Assembly: GCF_026427715.1 (NCBI RefSeq)
Contig: NZ_CP107558.1
Location: 3,689,001 to 3,753,000 of the forward strand
Reading direction: 5' to 3'
Source: Methylocystis sp. MJC1
GTDB lineage: Bacteria > Pseudomonadota > Alphaproteobacteria > Rhizobiales > Beijerinckiaceae
DNA length: 64,000 nucleotides
A program made the translations under genes and the position numbers. The notes below the pieces were generated by a model, which was not told the origin of the DNA, did no database searches, and saw only the letters and a program-made list of their open reading frames with translations. Below, in pieces: positions 54,344-62,348 of this stretch; within the stretch, counting starts at the first letter, position 1; each line of letters starts with the position of its first letter.

Positions 54344-54868
54344 TTATTTTCCCTCGACTTTCTTCTTCAACCCCTCCAGCCCGTTGTGAAGAAACGCCGC
54401 CATTGCCGTGCGGGCCGCGTCGTCGTTGAGATTTTCCGGCGGCTCGTTGCTCGTGTCGCCACGATAAAGACGTCCGTACCATTTGACCTGGCTTCCGCCG
54501 CTCGCCACGGGCTCCACCGTGAAGGTGAGCGTGTAGGAACTCACCGGCAGCGCGTCCAGATTGGGATCCGACATGCGCCAGGAAAGCTTGTGTCCCGCGG
54601 CGTCATATTCGTCGAGGCCTTCCTTCAGCACGCCGCCTTTCTTCAACGTCACTTCGCGCTCGGCGCCGGCCGCGTCGCCCCCCTTGGCCTTCACGGTCTG
54701 AACGTCCGGATGCCAAGCGGCGAGTCCGTCAAATTTTCCCGCCGTCGCCCACACGGCCTTGGGATCGGCGGAGATGACGATCGTCTCATCCACCTTGATC
54801 GGCGTCGGCCCATGCGCGAAAGCGGGCGAGGCAAGCAAAAAGGCCAGCAATGATAGTGTCTTTCTCAT
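54344..54868 (-). CDS. mxaD: MxaD, periplasmic protein of methanol oxidation
   Basis: 174 residues from ATG 54868 with GGGAG upstream. The signal peptide ends at AFA (residue 18), followed by an SRPBCC/polyketide-cyclase-like fold (ETIVISADPKAVWATAGKFD, AAWHPDVQTV, LTFTVEPVASGGSQVKWYG). MxaD is a periplasmic protein reported in Methylobacterium to aid interaction between methanol dehydrogenase and cytochrome cL. Its start lies 17 bases after mxaL stops; the downstream lipoprotein gene starts two bases after its stop. Confidence 0.88.
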   Translation of the reverse strand: MRKTLSLLAFLLASPAFAHGPTPIKVDETIVISADPKAVWATAGKFDGLAAWHPDVQTVKAKGGDAAGAEREVTLKKGGVLKEGLDEYDAAGHKLSWRMSDPNLDALPVSSYTLTFTVEPVASGGSQVKWYGRLYRGDTSNEPPENLNDDAARTAMAAFLHNGLEGLKKKVEGK

Positions 54869-54885
54869 TTGTTTCTCCCATGTCG

Positions 54886-55863
54886 TTATTTTTGGGCGGC
54901 GCGGGCCGATTTGCGCGCGAGGCGTTCGAAGAGCTGCGCGAGCGAGAAGGCGCCGAACAGACAAGCTGCGGAGGCGCCGCCGAAAAAGGGGCGCAGGTCC
55001 AGCGTCCCAGAGCGCATCCGCGCCGTTCCCGCAGCGCGGTAATGATCGAGAAGGGGGGCGTTGTCCGAGAGATGGGCGTAGGCGAGGCCGGTTTTTTCCG
55101 CGAGCGTGCGCAGATAATCTTCCTTCACCGCGGAAAGATGCTCCACGCCAACGGCGGCCGTCGCGCCAAAGGGCGCGTTACGCGCATTGTAGCCTTCGCG
55201 TTGCTCCGCGCCTTTCGGCGGCAGGCCGAAACGGCTTTCATGCGGCACCTCGTCGCTTGCGACGAAGCCGACTTCCCGCCCCCTGTCATCGAATTTCGGG
55301 ATGGGCGAGAGATCATAGCCGCCGGTTCCAACGATCAACCCACGCGTCTCGCCCACTTTTCCCTCGAAAGCGGGGCCACCCGAGGGCGGCAGCGGCGGGG
55401 CTTCCTGGCCATCCGTGAAAAACAGGAGATCAGTCTTCAACTCACGGGCCATGTCGATGGCGCGAAAAAGCCCCGCCGAGATCCGGCTGTCGCCCTCCCA
55501 GGCCATCCGCCAATCAATCGCCGTGATCGCAGCTTCCAGGGGCGAGAAATCGGCGCAGGCGTCGATCGGCTCGAAGAGCAGGAACGGCCGCCGTTCGGTG
55601 AATACGCCGAGCGCCACATGCGAGGGGCAAGGCAGGCTGACGATCAGCGCCCGCAAGGCGGCCTTGGCCTTTTCGAGGCGGCTGATCGGTTTGCCCGAAG
55701 CTGCGTAGTCGCGAACATTCATGCTGCCAGTGATGTCGATGACGGCGAGGAGGTCATAACCCGGGCGCATCACCTGGGTTTGGGGCGCGACGAATGTCGC
55801 GATGAGCAGCGCAGCCGCTAGCGTCAGCAGAATCAGCCGCGGGTCGCGCAGGTCGGGGCGCAT
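54886..55863 (-). CDS. mxaL: MxaL, von Willebrand A-type membrane protein
   Basis: 325 residues from ATG 55863, which overlaps the mxaK stop by one base (TGATG). Helices at about 8-25 and near the C-terminus bracket a VWA domain. The MIDAS begins DITGSM (43-48), a D-x-T-x-S variant of D-x-S-x-S, and LLFFTDGQEAP is the later metal-site segment. Needed with MxaA and MxaK for calcium insertion into methanol dehydrogenase in Methylobacterium. Works in the inner membrane facing the periplasm. Confidence 0.9.
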   Translation of the reverse strand: MRPDLRDPRLILLTLAAALLIATFVAPQTQVMRPGYDLLAVIDITGSMNVRDYAASGKPISRLEKAKAALRALIVSLPCPSHVALGVFTERRPFLLFEPIDACADFSPLEAAITAIDWRMAWEGDSRISAGLFRAIDMARELKTDLLFFTDGQEAPPLPPSGGPAFEGKVGETRGLIVGTGGYDLSPIPKFDDRGREVGFVASDEVPHESRFGLPPKGAEQREGYNARNAPFGATAAVGVEHLSAVKEDYLRTLAEKTGLAYAHLSDNAPLLDHYRAAGTARMRSGTLDLRPFFGGASAACLFGAFSLAQLFERLARKSARAAQK

Positions 55864-56453
55864 CAGGGCAAACCTTTCGGCTTGCCCGGAATGTCGGTCC
55901 ATAACTTCTTTGGGTCGGCGCTCAGCTCGTCGCCGCTCTTTCTTTCGAAATCGGGAAAATCGCGCACGAGTCGGGCCGCCACGTCGACGTTGAATTTGGC
56001 GTCCCAGAGTTCCGGGTTCAGTTGGAGAGCGCGGCGATATTCCCGCTTTGAGAGATTGACGAAGGGCCCCGCGGCTTCGAGTTCGGACTTTTCGATATGC
56101 TCCAGCGCCGTCCGCAGCAGCGCATTCGCGAGAAGATAGTGCGCTCGCGCGCGCGTCTGGGCGTCCCCGGCGCGGTCCAGCGCTTCCAGAAGACCGCGCG
56201 CCTGGTCGAGTTCATTGCGCTTTGCGAGGAAGGCGATCCGCGCGAGCAACGCTTCGGGGCGGTCTGCCGCATCGACGTGACGATCATGGCCGTCAAGGAG
56301 CGATTTGACGACGCCATTTGTCGCGACGGCGCTGCGCCATTCTACGAACTCGACGCTCGTCGCGAGAGCGGTCGCCAGAAGGGCGGCGACGAGCAGCAAG
56401 GAGCGCTGCGCACTCCAAAAGGCGAGAATATCTCCGCGAAGAGCGTCGATCAC
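55863..56453 (-). CDS. mxaK: MxaK, accessory protein of methanol dehydrogenase maturation
   Basis: 196 residues. One N-terminal helix (about 18-36), then a helical TPR-like periplasmic region (ARIAFLAKRNELDQARGLLEAL, NPELWDAKFNVDVAARLVRD). Position between mxaC and mxaL, four-base overlap with mxaC and one-base overlap with mxaL support the identity. In Methylobacterium MxaK is required for calcium insertion into the dehydrogenase. The sequence alone would be hard to name; context is decisive. Confidence 0.85.
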   Translation of the reverse strand: MIDALRGDILAFWSAQRSLLLVAALLATALATSVEFVEWRSAVATNGVVKSLLDGHDRHVDAADRPEALLARIAFLAKRNELDQARGLLEALDRAGDAQTRARAHYLLANALLRTALEHIEKSELEAAGPFVNLSKREYRRALQLNPELWDAKFNVDVAARLVRDFPDFERKSGDELSADPKKLWTDIPGKPKGLP

Positions 56454-57448
56454 AGGCGCCCTCTCGCTGGAGATAGGCGGACTTCCGCCAATTTGGCGAC
56501 GAGAAGCAGAGCCGCCGCGCCGAGCGCCATAGCGAAGAAGGCCCCGCCGAGGTCGCGACGCGGAAGCTTCTCAATGTAGCGCATGGGGCGGCGCTCCAGC
56601 CGGTCGATCTGTTGCAGCGCCTCTTCCGTCGCCTTTGGCCCTTCCACTTCGAAAGCGCGATATGGCGCGCCAAGAGATTTGAAATAAAGGTCGAGATGGC
56701 GTTCCGGAGCCGCTTGTGGCGACTCGTCGCCGTCCGACGCGTCGTAGATTCCCGGGCTTCCTTCGGAACGTAGAAAGAGCCAGTAGAGATTGACGCGGGT
56801 CTTTTTGAAATCAGCGCGCAGATCGTCCTGGACTTTCGGATCGATCACGCCCGCGCCGTCGGAAATGAGAAGAACGGCGCGCGATTGATCGGCGTCGCCT
56901 GCGCGAAACATCGACAGCGCCATGGCGAGGCCGCGCGCAATATTTGTGTAATCGAGCCCCGGACGGTCCATCGCGTCGATCGCTGCTTTGGTCACGTTCG
57001 GGTGGTCGGAGAGCGGCGTGACCAGCATGGGCGACGTGGAAAAAGCTGCGACGCCGACGAGATCGCGCCGGCGGCTATCGACGAAGGCCTTCAAGATGCG
57101 CTTAGCGGCCGCCGCTTTAGACTCCTCGGCGCCAGAGGGGCTGCGGCCAGCGAAGGTCTCATTCATGCTGCCGCTGCGGTCGATCAGCATCACGATCTGC
57201 GCACCCTCGGCAATGCGCTCGAATTCCTCCCCCGGCTGGAAAGGACCGGCCGCGCCGGCAAGGCTTGCGAGAAGCGCCACGACGCCGAGGAGCTTCAGGG
57301 AAGCGTGAACGATTCCCGAGACCCCGTCTTCCGGAGCGCAATTCAGAGAGGGGATCGCGGAAGCGCGCAAAGCGGAATTCAGCAGCGGCGCTATGGCGGC
57401 AGGGGCCAGCAGGAGTAGTTCCGGGCGATCGAAGCTGGTGACCGTCAT
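56450..57448 (-). CDS. mxaC: MxaC, von Willebrand A-type membrane protein
   Basis: 332 residues. N-terminal hydrophobic segments (about 10-25 and 50-68) precede a VWA domain with a canonical MIDAS, IDRSGSM (Asp90, Ser92, Ser94), and VLLISDGAGVID; a last helix is at about 300-320. Paired with MxaL, it likely forms a membrane complex with the MoxR-type ATPase MxaR and MxaS. Overlaps mxaA and mxaK by four bases each. Confidence 0.9.
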   Translation of the reverse strand: MTVTSFDRPELLLLAPAAIAPLLNSALRASAIPSLNCAPEDGVSGIVHASLKLLGVVALLASLAGAAGPFQPGEEFERIAEGAQIVMLIDRSGSMNETFAGRSPSGAEESKAAAAKRILKAFVDSRRRDLVGVAAFSTSPMLVTPLSDHPNVTKAAIDAMDRPGLDYTNIARGLAMALSMFRAGDADQSRAVLLISDGAGVIDPKVQDDLRADFKKTRVNLYWLFLRSEGSPGIYDASDGDESPQAAPERHLDLYFKSLGAPYRAFEVEGPKATEEALQQIDRLERRPMRYIEKLPRRDLGGAFFAMALGAAALLLVAKLAEVRLSPARGRL

Positions 57449-58350
57449 CGCGCACGCTCCCGGCGAGCGAGCGCTCGAGCGAAATCGAGGAGTTCGGCGA
57501 GGCTGTAATCTGCCGGTGGGGCGCCTTCCACGGCAAAGAAAGAGCTTCGCGAGGCTGAAAAAAAGCGATCGAATGAAGGCTTCAGTGACGCAAATTCGGG
57601 TCGTCGCGACAGAAAGCCGGGGAGGTCGTCGGCCAAAAGCGATGCGCCATTGGCGAGATCGATCGCACGGTGCATGCTCTTAAAGGCAAGAGAGAGGACG
57701 CTGGCGTCCGCCCCGCCACGCGTCTGAGCCGCGAGCCTGTGCGCCAGCGCACTGAAAATGCGCGCCCGTCTTTGGTGGAACGGCGGCCAGGCGCGATCCC
57801 GAGCGACGGCGGCAAGCACGAGCGAAGACAGAATAGCGAATAAGAGCGTCAGGAATTTTGGCGGCGCCTCATCCGCAAAGACCATCGGCGTATCCGGGCG
57901 CAAATAGTCTTCCGGCCGTTCCTGCTTCGCCGGCGCAATTTCGCGCAAGGGCGAGACGCCGACTTTCCAGGCCGGGACGGTAACGGTTCCGTCGCCAAAG
58001 CGCAGCTCGAAAGAGGGGATCTCGATATTGCGCACATCGAGCGCGACGTAGAAGTTCTGGTAGACGAGATCGACATCCCAGCGCTTATGCGCGCCCTCCG
58101 CCTTCACGCGAACGCTCACATCCCTCAGATCCAGAGAAACGCCAAGCGGGCCCGGGTGCGGCAGCGAGGAGGCGGAAAGCGTCACATCGCCCGGCGCTAA
58201 GATCTCCACGTGCGCGCGGATGAGATCGCCGACAAAATAGCCGAAGGGCCGCGCGGAATGAATCGTGACGCGCAGGTCGTCTGCCGCAGCGGGAAGCGCC
58301 CAAAGGAATGCAAGAATGATGGAGAACGCGACACGCATGACACGCCTCAC
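57445..58350 (-). CDS. mxaA: MxaA, calcium insertion/assembly protein
   Basis: 301 residues from GTG 58350 (GTGA overlap with the mxaS stop); an ATG at 58338 is possible. A signal peptide ends near AAADD, a beta-rich periplasmic domain follows (residues about 25-150), then one membrane helix (about 168-185) and a cytoplasmic tail. MxaA is required for calcium insertion into methanol dehydrogenase. Call rests on the shape and on its place between mxaS and mxaC. Confidence 0.87.
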   Translation of the reverse strand: MRRVMRVAFSIILAFLWALPAAADDLRVTIHSARPFGYFVGDLIRAHVEILAPGDVTLSASSLPHPGPLGVSLDLRDVSVRVKAEGAHKRWDVDLVYQNFYVALDVRNIEIPSFELRFGDGTVTVPAWKVGVSPLREIAPAKQERPEDYLRPDTPMVFADEAPPKFLTLLFAILSSLVLAAVARDRAWPPFHQRRARIFSALAHRLAAQTRGGADASVLSLAFKSMHRAIDLANGASLLADDLPGFLSRRPEFASLKPSFDRFFSASRSSFFAVEGAPPADYSLAELLDFARALARRERAR

Positions 58351-59192
58351 GCCGCCATAAGACGCAAACTGAGGGATCGGGGATCGAAACGATCCTGGAC
58401 GAAGACCGGCGGCCGTACCCGTCGAGCCGCAAGCTGGATCAACTCTGCGCGTCGCTTCGATTCAGCGTCGATCCACTTTTGCCGTAGGGCCGGCCTCATG
58501 AACATCACGCGCCGCCGCCGCGTCTCCGGGTCTCGTAACTCGAGCAAACCCCAGCGCGGGGGATTCAGCTCGACGGAGTCCACGAGCGCGACCGGCAGGA
58601 CATCATGAAGAATCAGCGCGTCGAACACGCTCTGGAGGAGTCGCGCGGGCCAGCGAAAATCGGAAATGATCAGAACGAGCTTTCGTCCCGCCCCCAGTCG
58701 CATTACGGCGCTCTTCAGGCTTTCCGCGCTTGCGCCGGCCGGACGCTCCTCCCGGAGTCTTGCGACGGCTTGAAATGCTGCATTTTGCGATCTTGTCGCG
58801 GGCAGAAAGGCGTTTTCACGCAAAACGTCGCCGCCGGCGATGAGGCCGAAGCGATCGCCGATTCGCGTCGCGGAAAAGGCGAGCGCCTCGCAGAGATCGC
58901 AGGCGACCGAGAAACGGTCGACGGCGCCGGTGAAGCCCATGGACGCTGAAAGGTCGACGAACGCATAAACATCGATCCTGCTTCTCTGTTCGAAGCGCCG
59001 GACATGCGTCTCGCCGAAGGGATCGCGCAATGTCGCGCGCAGATCGATGCGCCTTGCGTCCGGATAGCGTAGAAAAGGCGCCTGGTCGCGAAACACGCCG
59101 AAACCGCCAACTTCGCTCGATACATGCGCGCCAGCATGATGGGACCGGAAATATCCGCGCGGACGATAGAGGATGTCGGCGGGCGGTGTCAT
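58347..59192 (-). CDS. mxaS: MxaS, DUF58 protein
   Basis: 281 residues from ATG 59192, overlapping mxaR by four bases; an in-frame start at 59225 is less likely. DUF58 features: GGFGVFRDQAPFLRYPDARRIDLRATLRDP and a VWA-like VDLSASMGF. DUF58 proteins nearly always pair with MoxR-type ATPases, as here with mxaR. Part of the methanol dehydrogenase maturation set; direct function is not proven. Confidence 0.9.
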   Translation of the reverse strand: MTPPADILYRPRGYFRSHHAGAHVSSEVGGFGVFRDQAPFLRYPDARRIDLRATLRDPFGETHVRRFEQRSRIDVYAFVDLSASMGFTGAVDRFSVACDLCEALAFSATRIGDRFGLIAGGDVLRENAFLPATRSQNAAFQAVARLREERPAGASAESLKSAVMRLGAGRKLVLIISDFRWPARLLQSVFDALILHDVLPVALVDSVELNPPRWGLLELRDPETRRRRVMFMRPALRQKWIDAESKRRAELIQLAARRVRPPVFVQDRFDPRSLSLRLMAA

Positions 59193-60220
59193 GGAACTGG
59201 CGTCGCGTCGAAAACGGCGTGACATAGCTGCTTGACCGGCTCGTCGCCACGCAATGCGTGGATCGGATCGACGAAGATGCGATGCGCCATCACTTCAAAG
59301 AAGACGTCTTTGATGTCGTCGGGTGTAAGATAGTCTCTGCCCTCGAGCCAGGCCCGCACTCGCGCCGCCCGCGCCAGGGTCGCAAGGCCGCGCGGGCTCG
59401 CGCCGCCCTTGACCAGAGTCGTCACGTCGACATCCGGCAAGGATATGCCCACAGATGCAGGTTCGGTCAGCCCCCGCCAGAGGCCCAGCACGTAGTTTTG
59501 AAGGGTCGCGCTCGCCTTGACCGTCTCCTGGATCGTTCGGGCCACATGCCCGATCCGCCGATAATCGACCGTACCCGGTTTAACTCTTTCCAGGAGCGCG
59601 TCCACATCCTGAAAGGCGGAGTCGAAAACGAGCTTGCGGCGCGCCTCCGGATCCGTTGGCGCCTGCATGGAAATCTCCATGAAGAAGCGGTCGCGCGCCG
59701 CGGCCGGCAACTCGAAAGTCTCTTCGCGCTCCACCATATTTCGATCCGCGAAGACCTGGAGATAAGGGAAGCGAACGAGCTGGTTGAACGCCGTCACGCT
59801 GCGTTCCGCCATCAGCCGCAACAGGAGGGAATGGACCTGCGGCCGCGCGCGATTGATTTCGTTGAAGAAGAAAACCGGCAGCGTCTTCGCCAGGCGGAGA
59901 AGCTCCGACGCCTCGACGCGCGGGCGTCCGTCATCGCCGAGATAGGTGTGATAGAGAATGTCGCTCGGCATCATGTCGACCGTGCCCTCGACACGCGCGA
60001 AATCGCCGCCGAGCGCGCGAGACACCGCGCGTAGCAGGGTCGTCTTGCCCACGCCAACATCCCCTTCGATCATGACATGACCGCGGGCGAAAATGCAGAT
60101 CGTCGCGAGCCTGATGACGCGCGCCTGCCCGATGACGGCTTTTTGGATTTCCTGCTCAAACGCGATCGCGCGTTCGCGCCATTCAGCGAGCTCTTGCTCT
60201 GCTTGAGAGACGTTGTTCAA
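59189..60220 (-). CDS. mxaR: MxaR, MoxR-family AAA+ ATPase
   Basis: 343 residues starting at TTG 60220. Walker A GDVGVGKT (53-60), Walker B FFFNEINRARPQVHSLLLRL and sensor ARDRFFMEIS are present. MoxR ATPases act as chaperones that insert metals or assemble complexes with VWA partners, here MxaC/MxaL and MxaS. The TTG lies 28 bases after a T-run that ends a strong hairpin behind mxaI, so its expression may be lower than mxaFJGI. The start is rare and a different start is possible. Confidence 0.93.
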   Translation of the reverse strand: MNNVSQAEQELAEWRERAIAFEQEIQKAVIGQARVIRLATICIFARGHVMIEGDVGVGKTTLLRAVSRALGGDFARVEGTVDMMPSDILYHTYLGDDGRPRVEASELLRLAKTLPVFFFNEINRARPQVHSLLLRLMAERSVTAFNQLVRFPYLQVFADRNMVEREETFELPAAARDRFFMEISMQAPTDPEARRKLVFDSAFQDVDALLERVKPGTVDYRRIGHVARTIQETVKASATLQNYVLGLWRGLTEPASVGISLPDVDVTTLVKGGASPRGLATLARAARVRAWLEGRDYLTPDDIKDVFFEVMAHRIFVDPIHALRGDEPVKQLCHAVFDATPVP

Positions 60221-60240
60221 GGCGCGACCCTACACTATCG

Positions 60241-60317
60241 ATAAAAAGGCGGCCACGATCTCGGGAACGGACGCGATGCGCTGTTGTTGGATAACACCGG
60301 GTCCAGATCGTGGCCGC
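60241..60317 (-). terminator. Intrinsic terminator/attenuator between mxaI and mxaR
   Basis: On the minus strand, a perfect 13-bp inverted repeat (60305-60317 and 60249-60261) with a 43-base loop is followed at once by CTTTTTAT. This fits a partial terminator that separates highly expressed mxaFJGI from the assembly genes. Confidence 0.72.
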
Positions 60318-60321
60318 TTAA

Positions 60322-60348
60322 ATTCATCGCGCTGAGAACGCGATGAAT
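60322..60348 (-). promoter_or_regulatory. Transcript hairpin just after mxaI
   Basis: ATTCATCGCG (60322-60331) and CGCGATGAAT (60339-60348) are perfect 10-base arms with a 7-base loop, four bases after the mxaI stop. It may protect the 3' end of the mxaFJGI message. Confidence 0.65.
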
Positions 60349-60352
60349 AGCG

Positions 60353-60643
60353 TTACTGAGCGATCTTGCTCACGTCATATTCCCATTTTCCGGTCTTCTT
60401 GAAATTCTCGACCCGCTTCTTGTTTCGCTCCTCCATGGCCTGGACCGAGGCCTGCTGCTTGGCGAGCTCTTTCGGGTCGTGCTTGGGATCATATTTCGAG
60501 CCCTCGACCTTTTCCGGAAAGCCGGGCTTGGGCTCCCAGCAATTGCCGGGCGCCTTGCACTTGGTGCCGTCATAGGCGAGAGCGCTGCCGGCGCTGAACA
60601 TGATGCCGAAGGCGAGCGCCGCGGCGAAATGCATCTTACGCAT
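60353..60643 (-). CDS. mxaI: Methanol dehydrogenase small (beta) subunit MxaI
   Basis: 96 residues from ATG 60643 with GGAGG upstream. Signal peptide (to about residue 23, SALA) and a 73-residue mature chain beginning YDGTKCKAPGNCWEPKPGFP, with the two Cys of the known disulfide, then a Lys/Glu-rich helix (KELAKQQASVQAMEERNKK). It wraps the large subunit MxaF in the periplasm. Its high positive charge and fixed place in mxaFJGI make the call secure. Confidence 0.96.
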   Translation of the reverse strand: MRKMHFAAALAFGIMFSAGSALAYDGTKCKAPGNCWEPKPGFPEKVEGSKYDPKHDPKELAKQQASVQAMEERNKKRVENFKKTGKWEYDVSKIAQ

Positions 60644-60725
60644 CCCTGGTTCCTCCATATGAGCGAGGCGTGAGCCTCTTTGTTTGCGCCTCCGGCCGAT
60701 GGGGGCGGAACTTGCTTTCGTGACG

Positions 60726-61304
60726 TTATTTTTTGACCTGGCACTTGCCGGTCGGATTTTCCGGCAGGGTCTCGTGCCCGGGATAAGGCTTGAACGACTT
60801 GCGCTGCGCATCCGTCAGCCACGTCGCCTTCTCCGGCGCCTCCTTGAAGAGATGGCGAACCCAGGCCATCACTTTCAGCATCTCGTCGAGCTGAAGATTC
60901 TGGTACTGCGGACCCATCGACGCTTGCGCGCCACCATAGATCGTCGAGAACAGGCCTTCGTCGGTCTCGTTCTGTGGATAGGTCCAATAAGCGTCGTTAA
61001 GACCGGGGCCGATCTTGCCTTCGCCGAGATGGCCATGGCAGCCGGAACAGGCCGAGAGGAAGATCTGCTCACCTTGCTTCAGGCAGCTCATATCCTCATT
61101 GTAGGGGTTCTGGGCCGTCGTCATGAATTCCTTGACCGCCGGGGTGTCTTTACCTTCCGGCAGGGCGTCGTTGAAATTGAGGACTCCGCCAGTGATGGTG
61201 TTGCGGAAAGTGATGGCCGATTGCGCGAGCGCCGCCGTGACAGCCACAAAGGCCCCAATCGCAGCAACGACGATACGAGCCGCCTTTTTCTTCTGATTGA
61301 ACAC
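60726..61304 (-). CDS. mxaG: Cytochrome cL (MxaG), electron acceptor of methanol dehydrogenase
   Basis: 192 residues from GTG 61304 (AGGAAG six bases upstream); an ATG at 61334, two bases after the mxaJ stop, is an alternative. A signal peptide ends near ALAQS. One heme-c site CSGCH (Cys86, Cys89, His90) and a distal Met candidate are present. The segment YWTYPQNETDEGLFSTIYGG is typical of cytochrome cL. Takes electrons from PQQH2 in MxaFI and passes them to cytochrome cH. Confidence 0.93.
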   Translation of the reverse strand: MFNQKKKAARIVVAAIGAFVAVTAALAQSAITFRNTITGGVLNFNDALPEGKDTPAVKEFMTTAQNPYNEDMSCLKQGEQIFLSACSGCHGHLGEGKIGPGLNDAYWTYPQNETDEGLFSTIYGGAQASMGPQYQNLQLDEMLKVMAWVRHLFKEAPEKATWLTDAQRKSFKPYPGHETLPENPTGKCQVKK

Positions 61305-61336
61305 TTTTTTCTTCCTGCTCAGTGATCGCCGCATCC

Positions 61337-62248
61337 CTATTGGGAAACAGGCAGAAGGGGCACGCCCTCCGCTTTGAGGATTTCCTCGATCTTCGGCTTG
61401 GCGACGATGAGGGCGGCATCGACGGCTGCCAGCAAGGCCTTGTCGTCACGGCGAACGGCGACCGACTGGTCGAATCGCTGCGGCACTTTTTCGCCATTGC
61501 TCTTCGCCGCATTGTCCTCGATCAACGTCATTCGCAGGGGGACGGTCGACCCTTTGACGTAGCGCGCGACATCTGGCGCGAAGCCGACGGCGATTTCAGC
61601 CGCGCCGTTCACAACCTCACCGACCATGCGGCTGGGATCGATCTGCGTATATTGATTGCGCGCCGACTTGAAATTCACCAGCGAGTAAAGATAGGCCATG
61701 TTGTCTTCGTAGAGGCCGATATCCTTCATCAGCACCTCGCCGGGCGACCCGAAGGCGACGACGATGTGGCCAAGCTTTTTCAGTCGCGCGTCGTTCCAGG
61801 ACTTCACATCGAGTTCGCGATCGGCTCGACTCACGAACACGTAACCCGTGCGATAATAGGGCTTCGACGTTGCGACGCGGGGATCGCCCGTATCGAGGCC
61901 GACAATCACGTCGCAGAGATTCTTGTCGAGATAGTCTCGAACGAGATAGATGGCGGGCCGCTCGGACCACACGAATTGCGCCTTGCGCATCATGGCGTCC
62001 GCTAGCGCGACGGCGATCTTGTTCTCCAGACCGGAGCCGTCTTCCAGCGACAGCGGCTGTTGGTTTTTTGCGGCGCAGATGCGCAGCGCAGTCGGATCGG
62101 GGGCTTGCGTCGGCGTCGGAACCGACGTTGGCGCTGCATTGCTGACGGCGTCGCTCGAAACGCCGAGCGACGCAGCAGAAGCGCTCGCCGCTCCGAGGAA
62201 CGCCAAAGCGGCGACGCTTAGCTGGATGAATGAGCGGACACGCAACAT
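61337..62248 (-). CDS. mxaJ: MxaJ, periplasmic solute-binding-like protein of methanol oxidation
   Basis: 303 residues from ATG 62248, with GGAAG upstream. The signal peptide ends near ASAAS. The fold is of the extracellular solute-binding type: LRICAAKNQQPLSLEDGSGLE, VWSERPAIYLVRDYLDKNLCD, YRTGYVFVSRADREL. MxaJ is always second in mxaFJGI and helps form the active dehydrogenase; its ligand is unknown. The longer frame to 62293 is not supported by a ribosome site. Confidence 0.93.
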   Translation of the reverse strand: MLRVRSFIQLSVAALAFLGAASASAASLGVSSDAVSNAAPTSVPTPTQAPDPTALRICAAKNQQPLSLEDGSGLENKIAVALADAMMRKAQFVWSERPAIYLVRDYLDKNLCDVIVGLDTGDPRVATSKPYYRTGYVFVSRADRELDVKSWNDARLKKLGHIVVAFGSPGEVLMKDIGLYEDNMAYLYSLVNFKSARNQYTQIDPSRMVGEVVNGAAEIAVGFAPDVARYVKGSTVPLRMTLIEDNAAKSNGEKVPQRFDQSVAVRRDDKALLAAVDAALIVAKPKIEEILKAEGVPLLPVSQ

Positions 62249-62277
62249 CTTCGCTTCTTCCGTGAATTGATCGGGCG

Positions 62278-62337
62278 TTGCTCGGACGCACATTCATGCA
62301 TCCGAGCAAACGTCTCGCATTCGCTTCTTGCGAAGCG
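62278..62337 (-). promoter_or_regulatory. Hairpin pair between mxaF and mxaJ
   Basis: Two stems occur in the 100-base gap: TTGCTCGGA (62278-62286) with TCCGAGCAA (62301-62309), and CGCTTC (62322-62327) with GAAGCG (62332-62337). On the minus strand they follow the mxaF stop and may set mxaF message stability relative to mxaJGI. Confidence 0.55.
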
Positions 62338-62348
62338 GGGGAGAAGGT

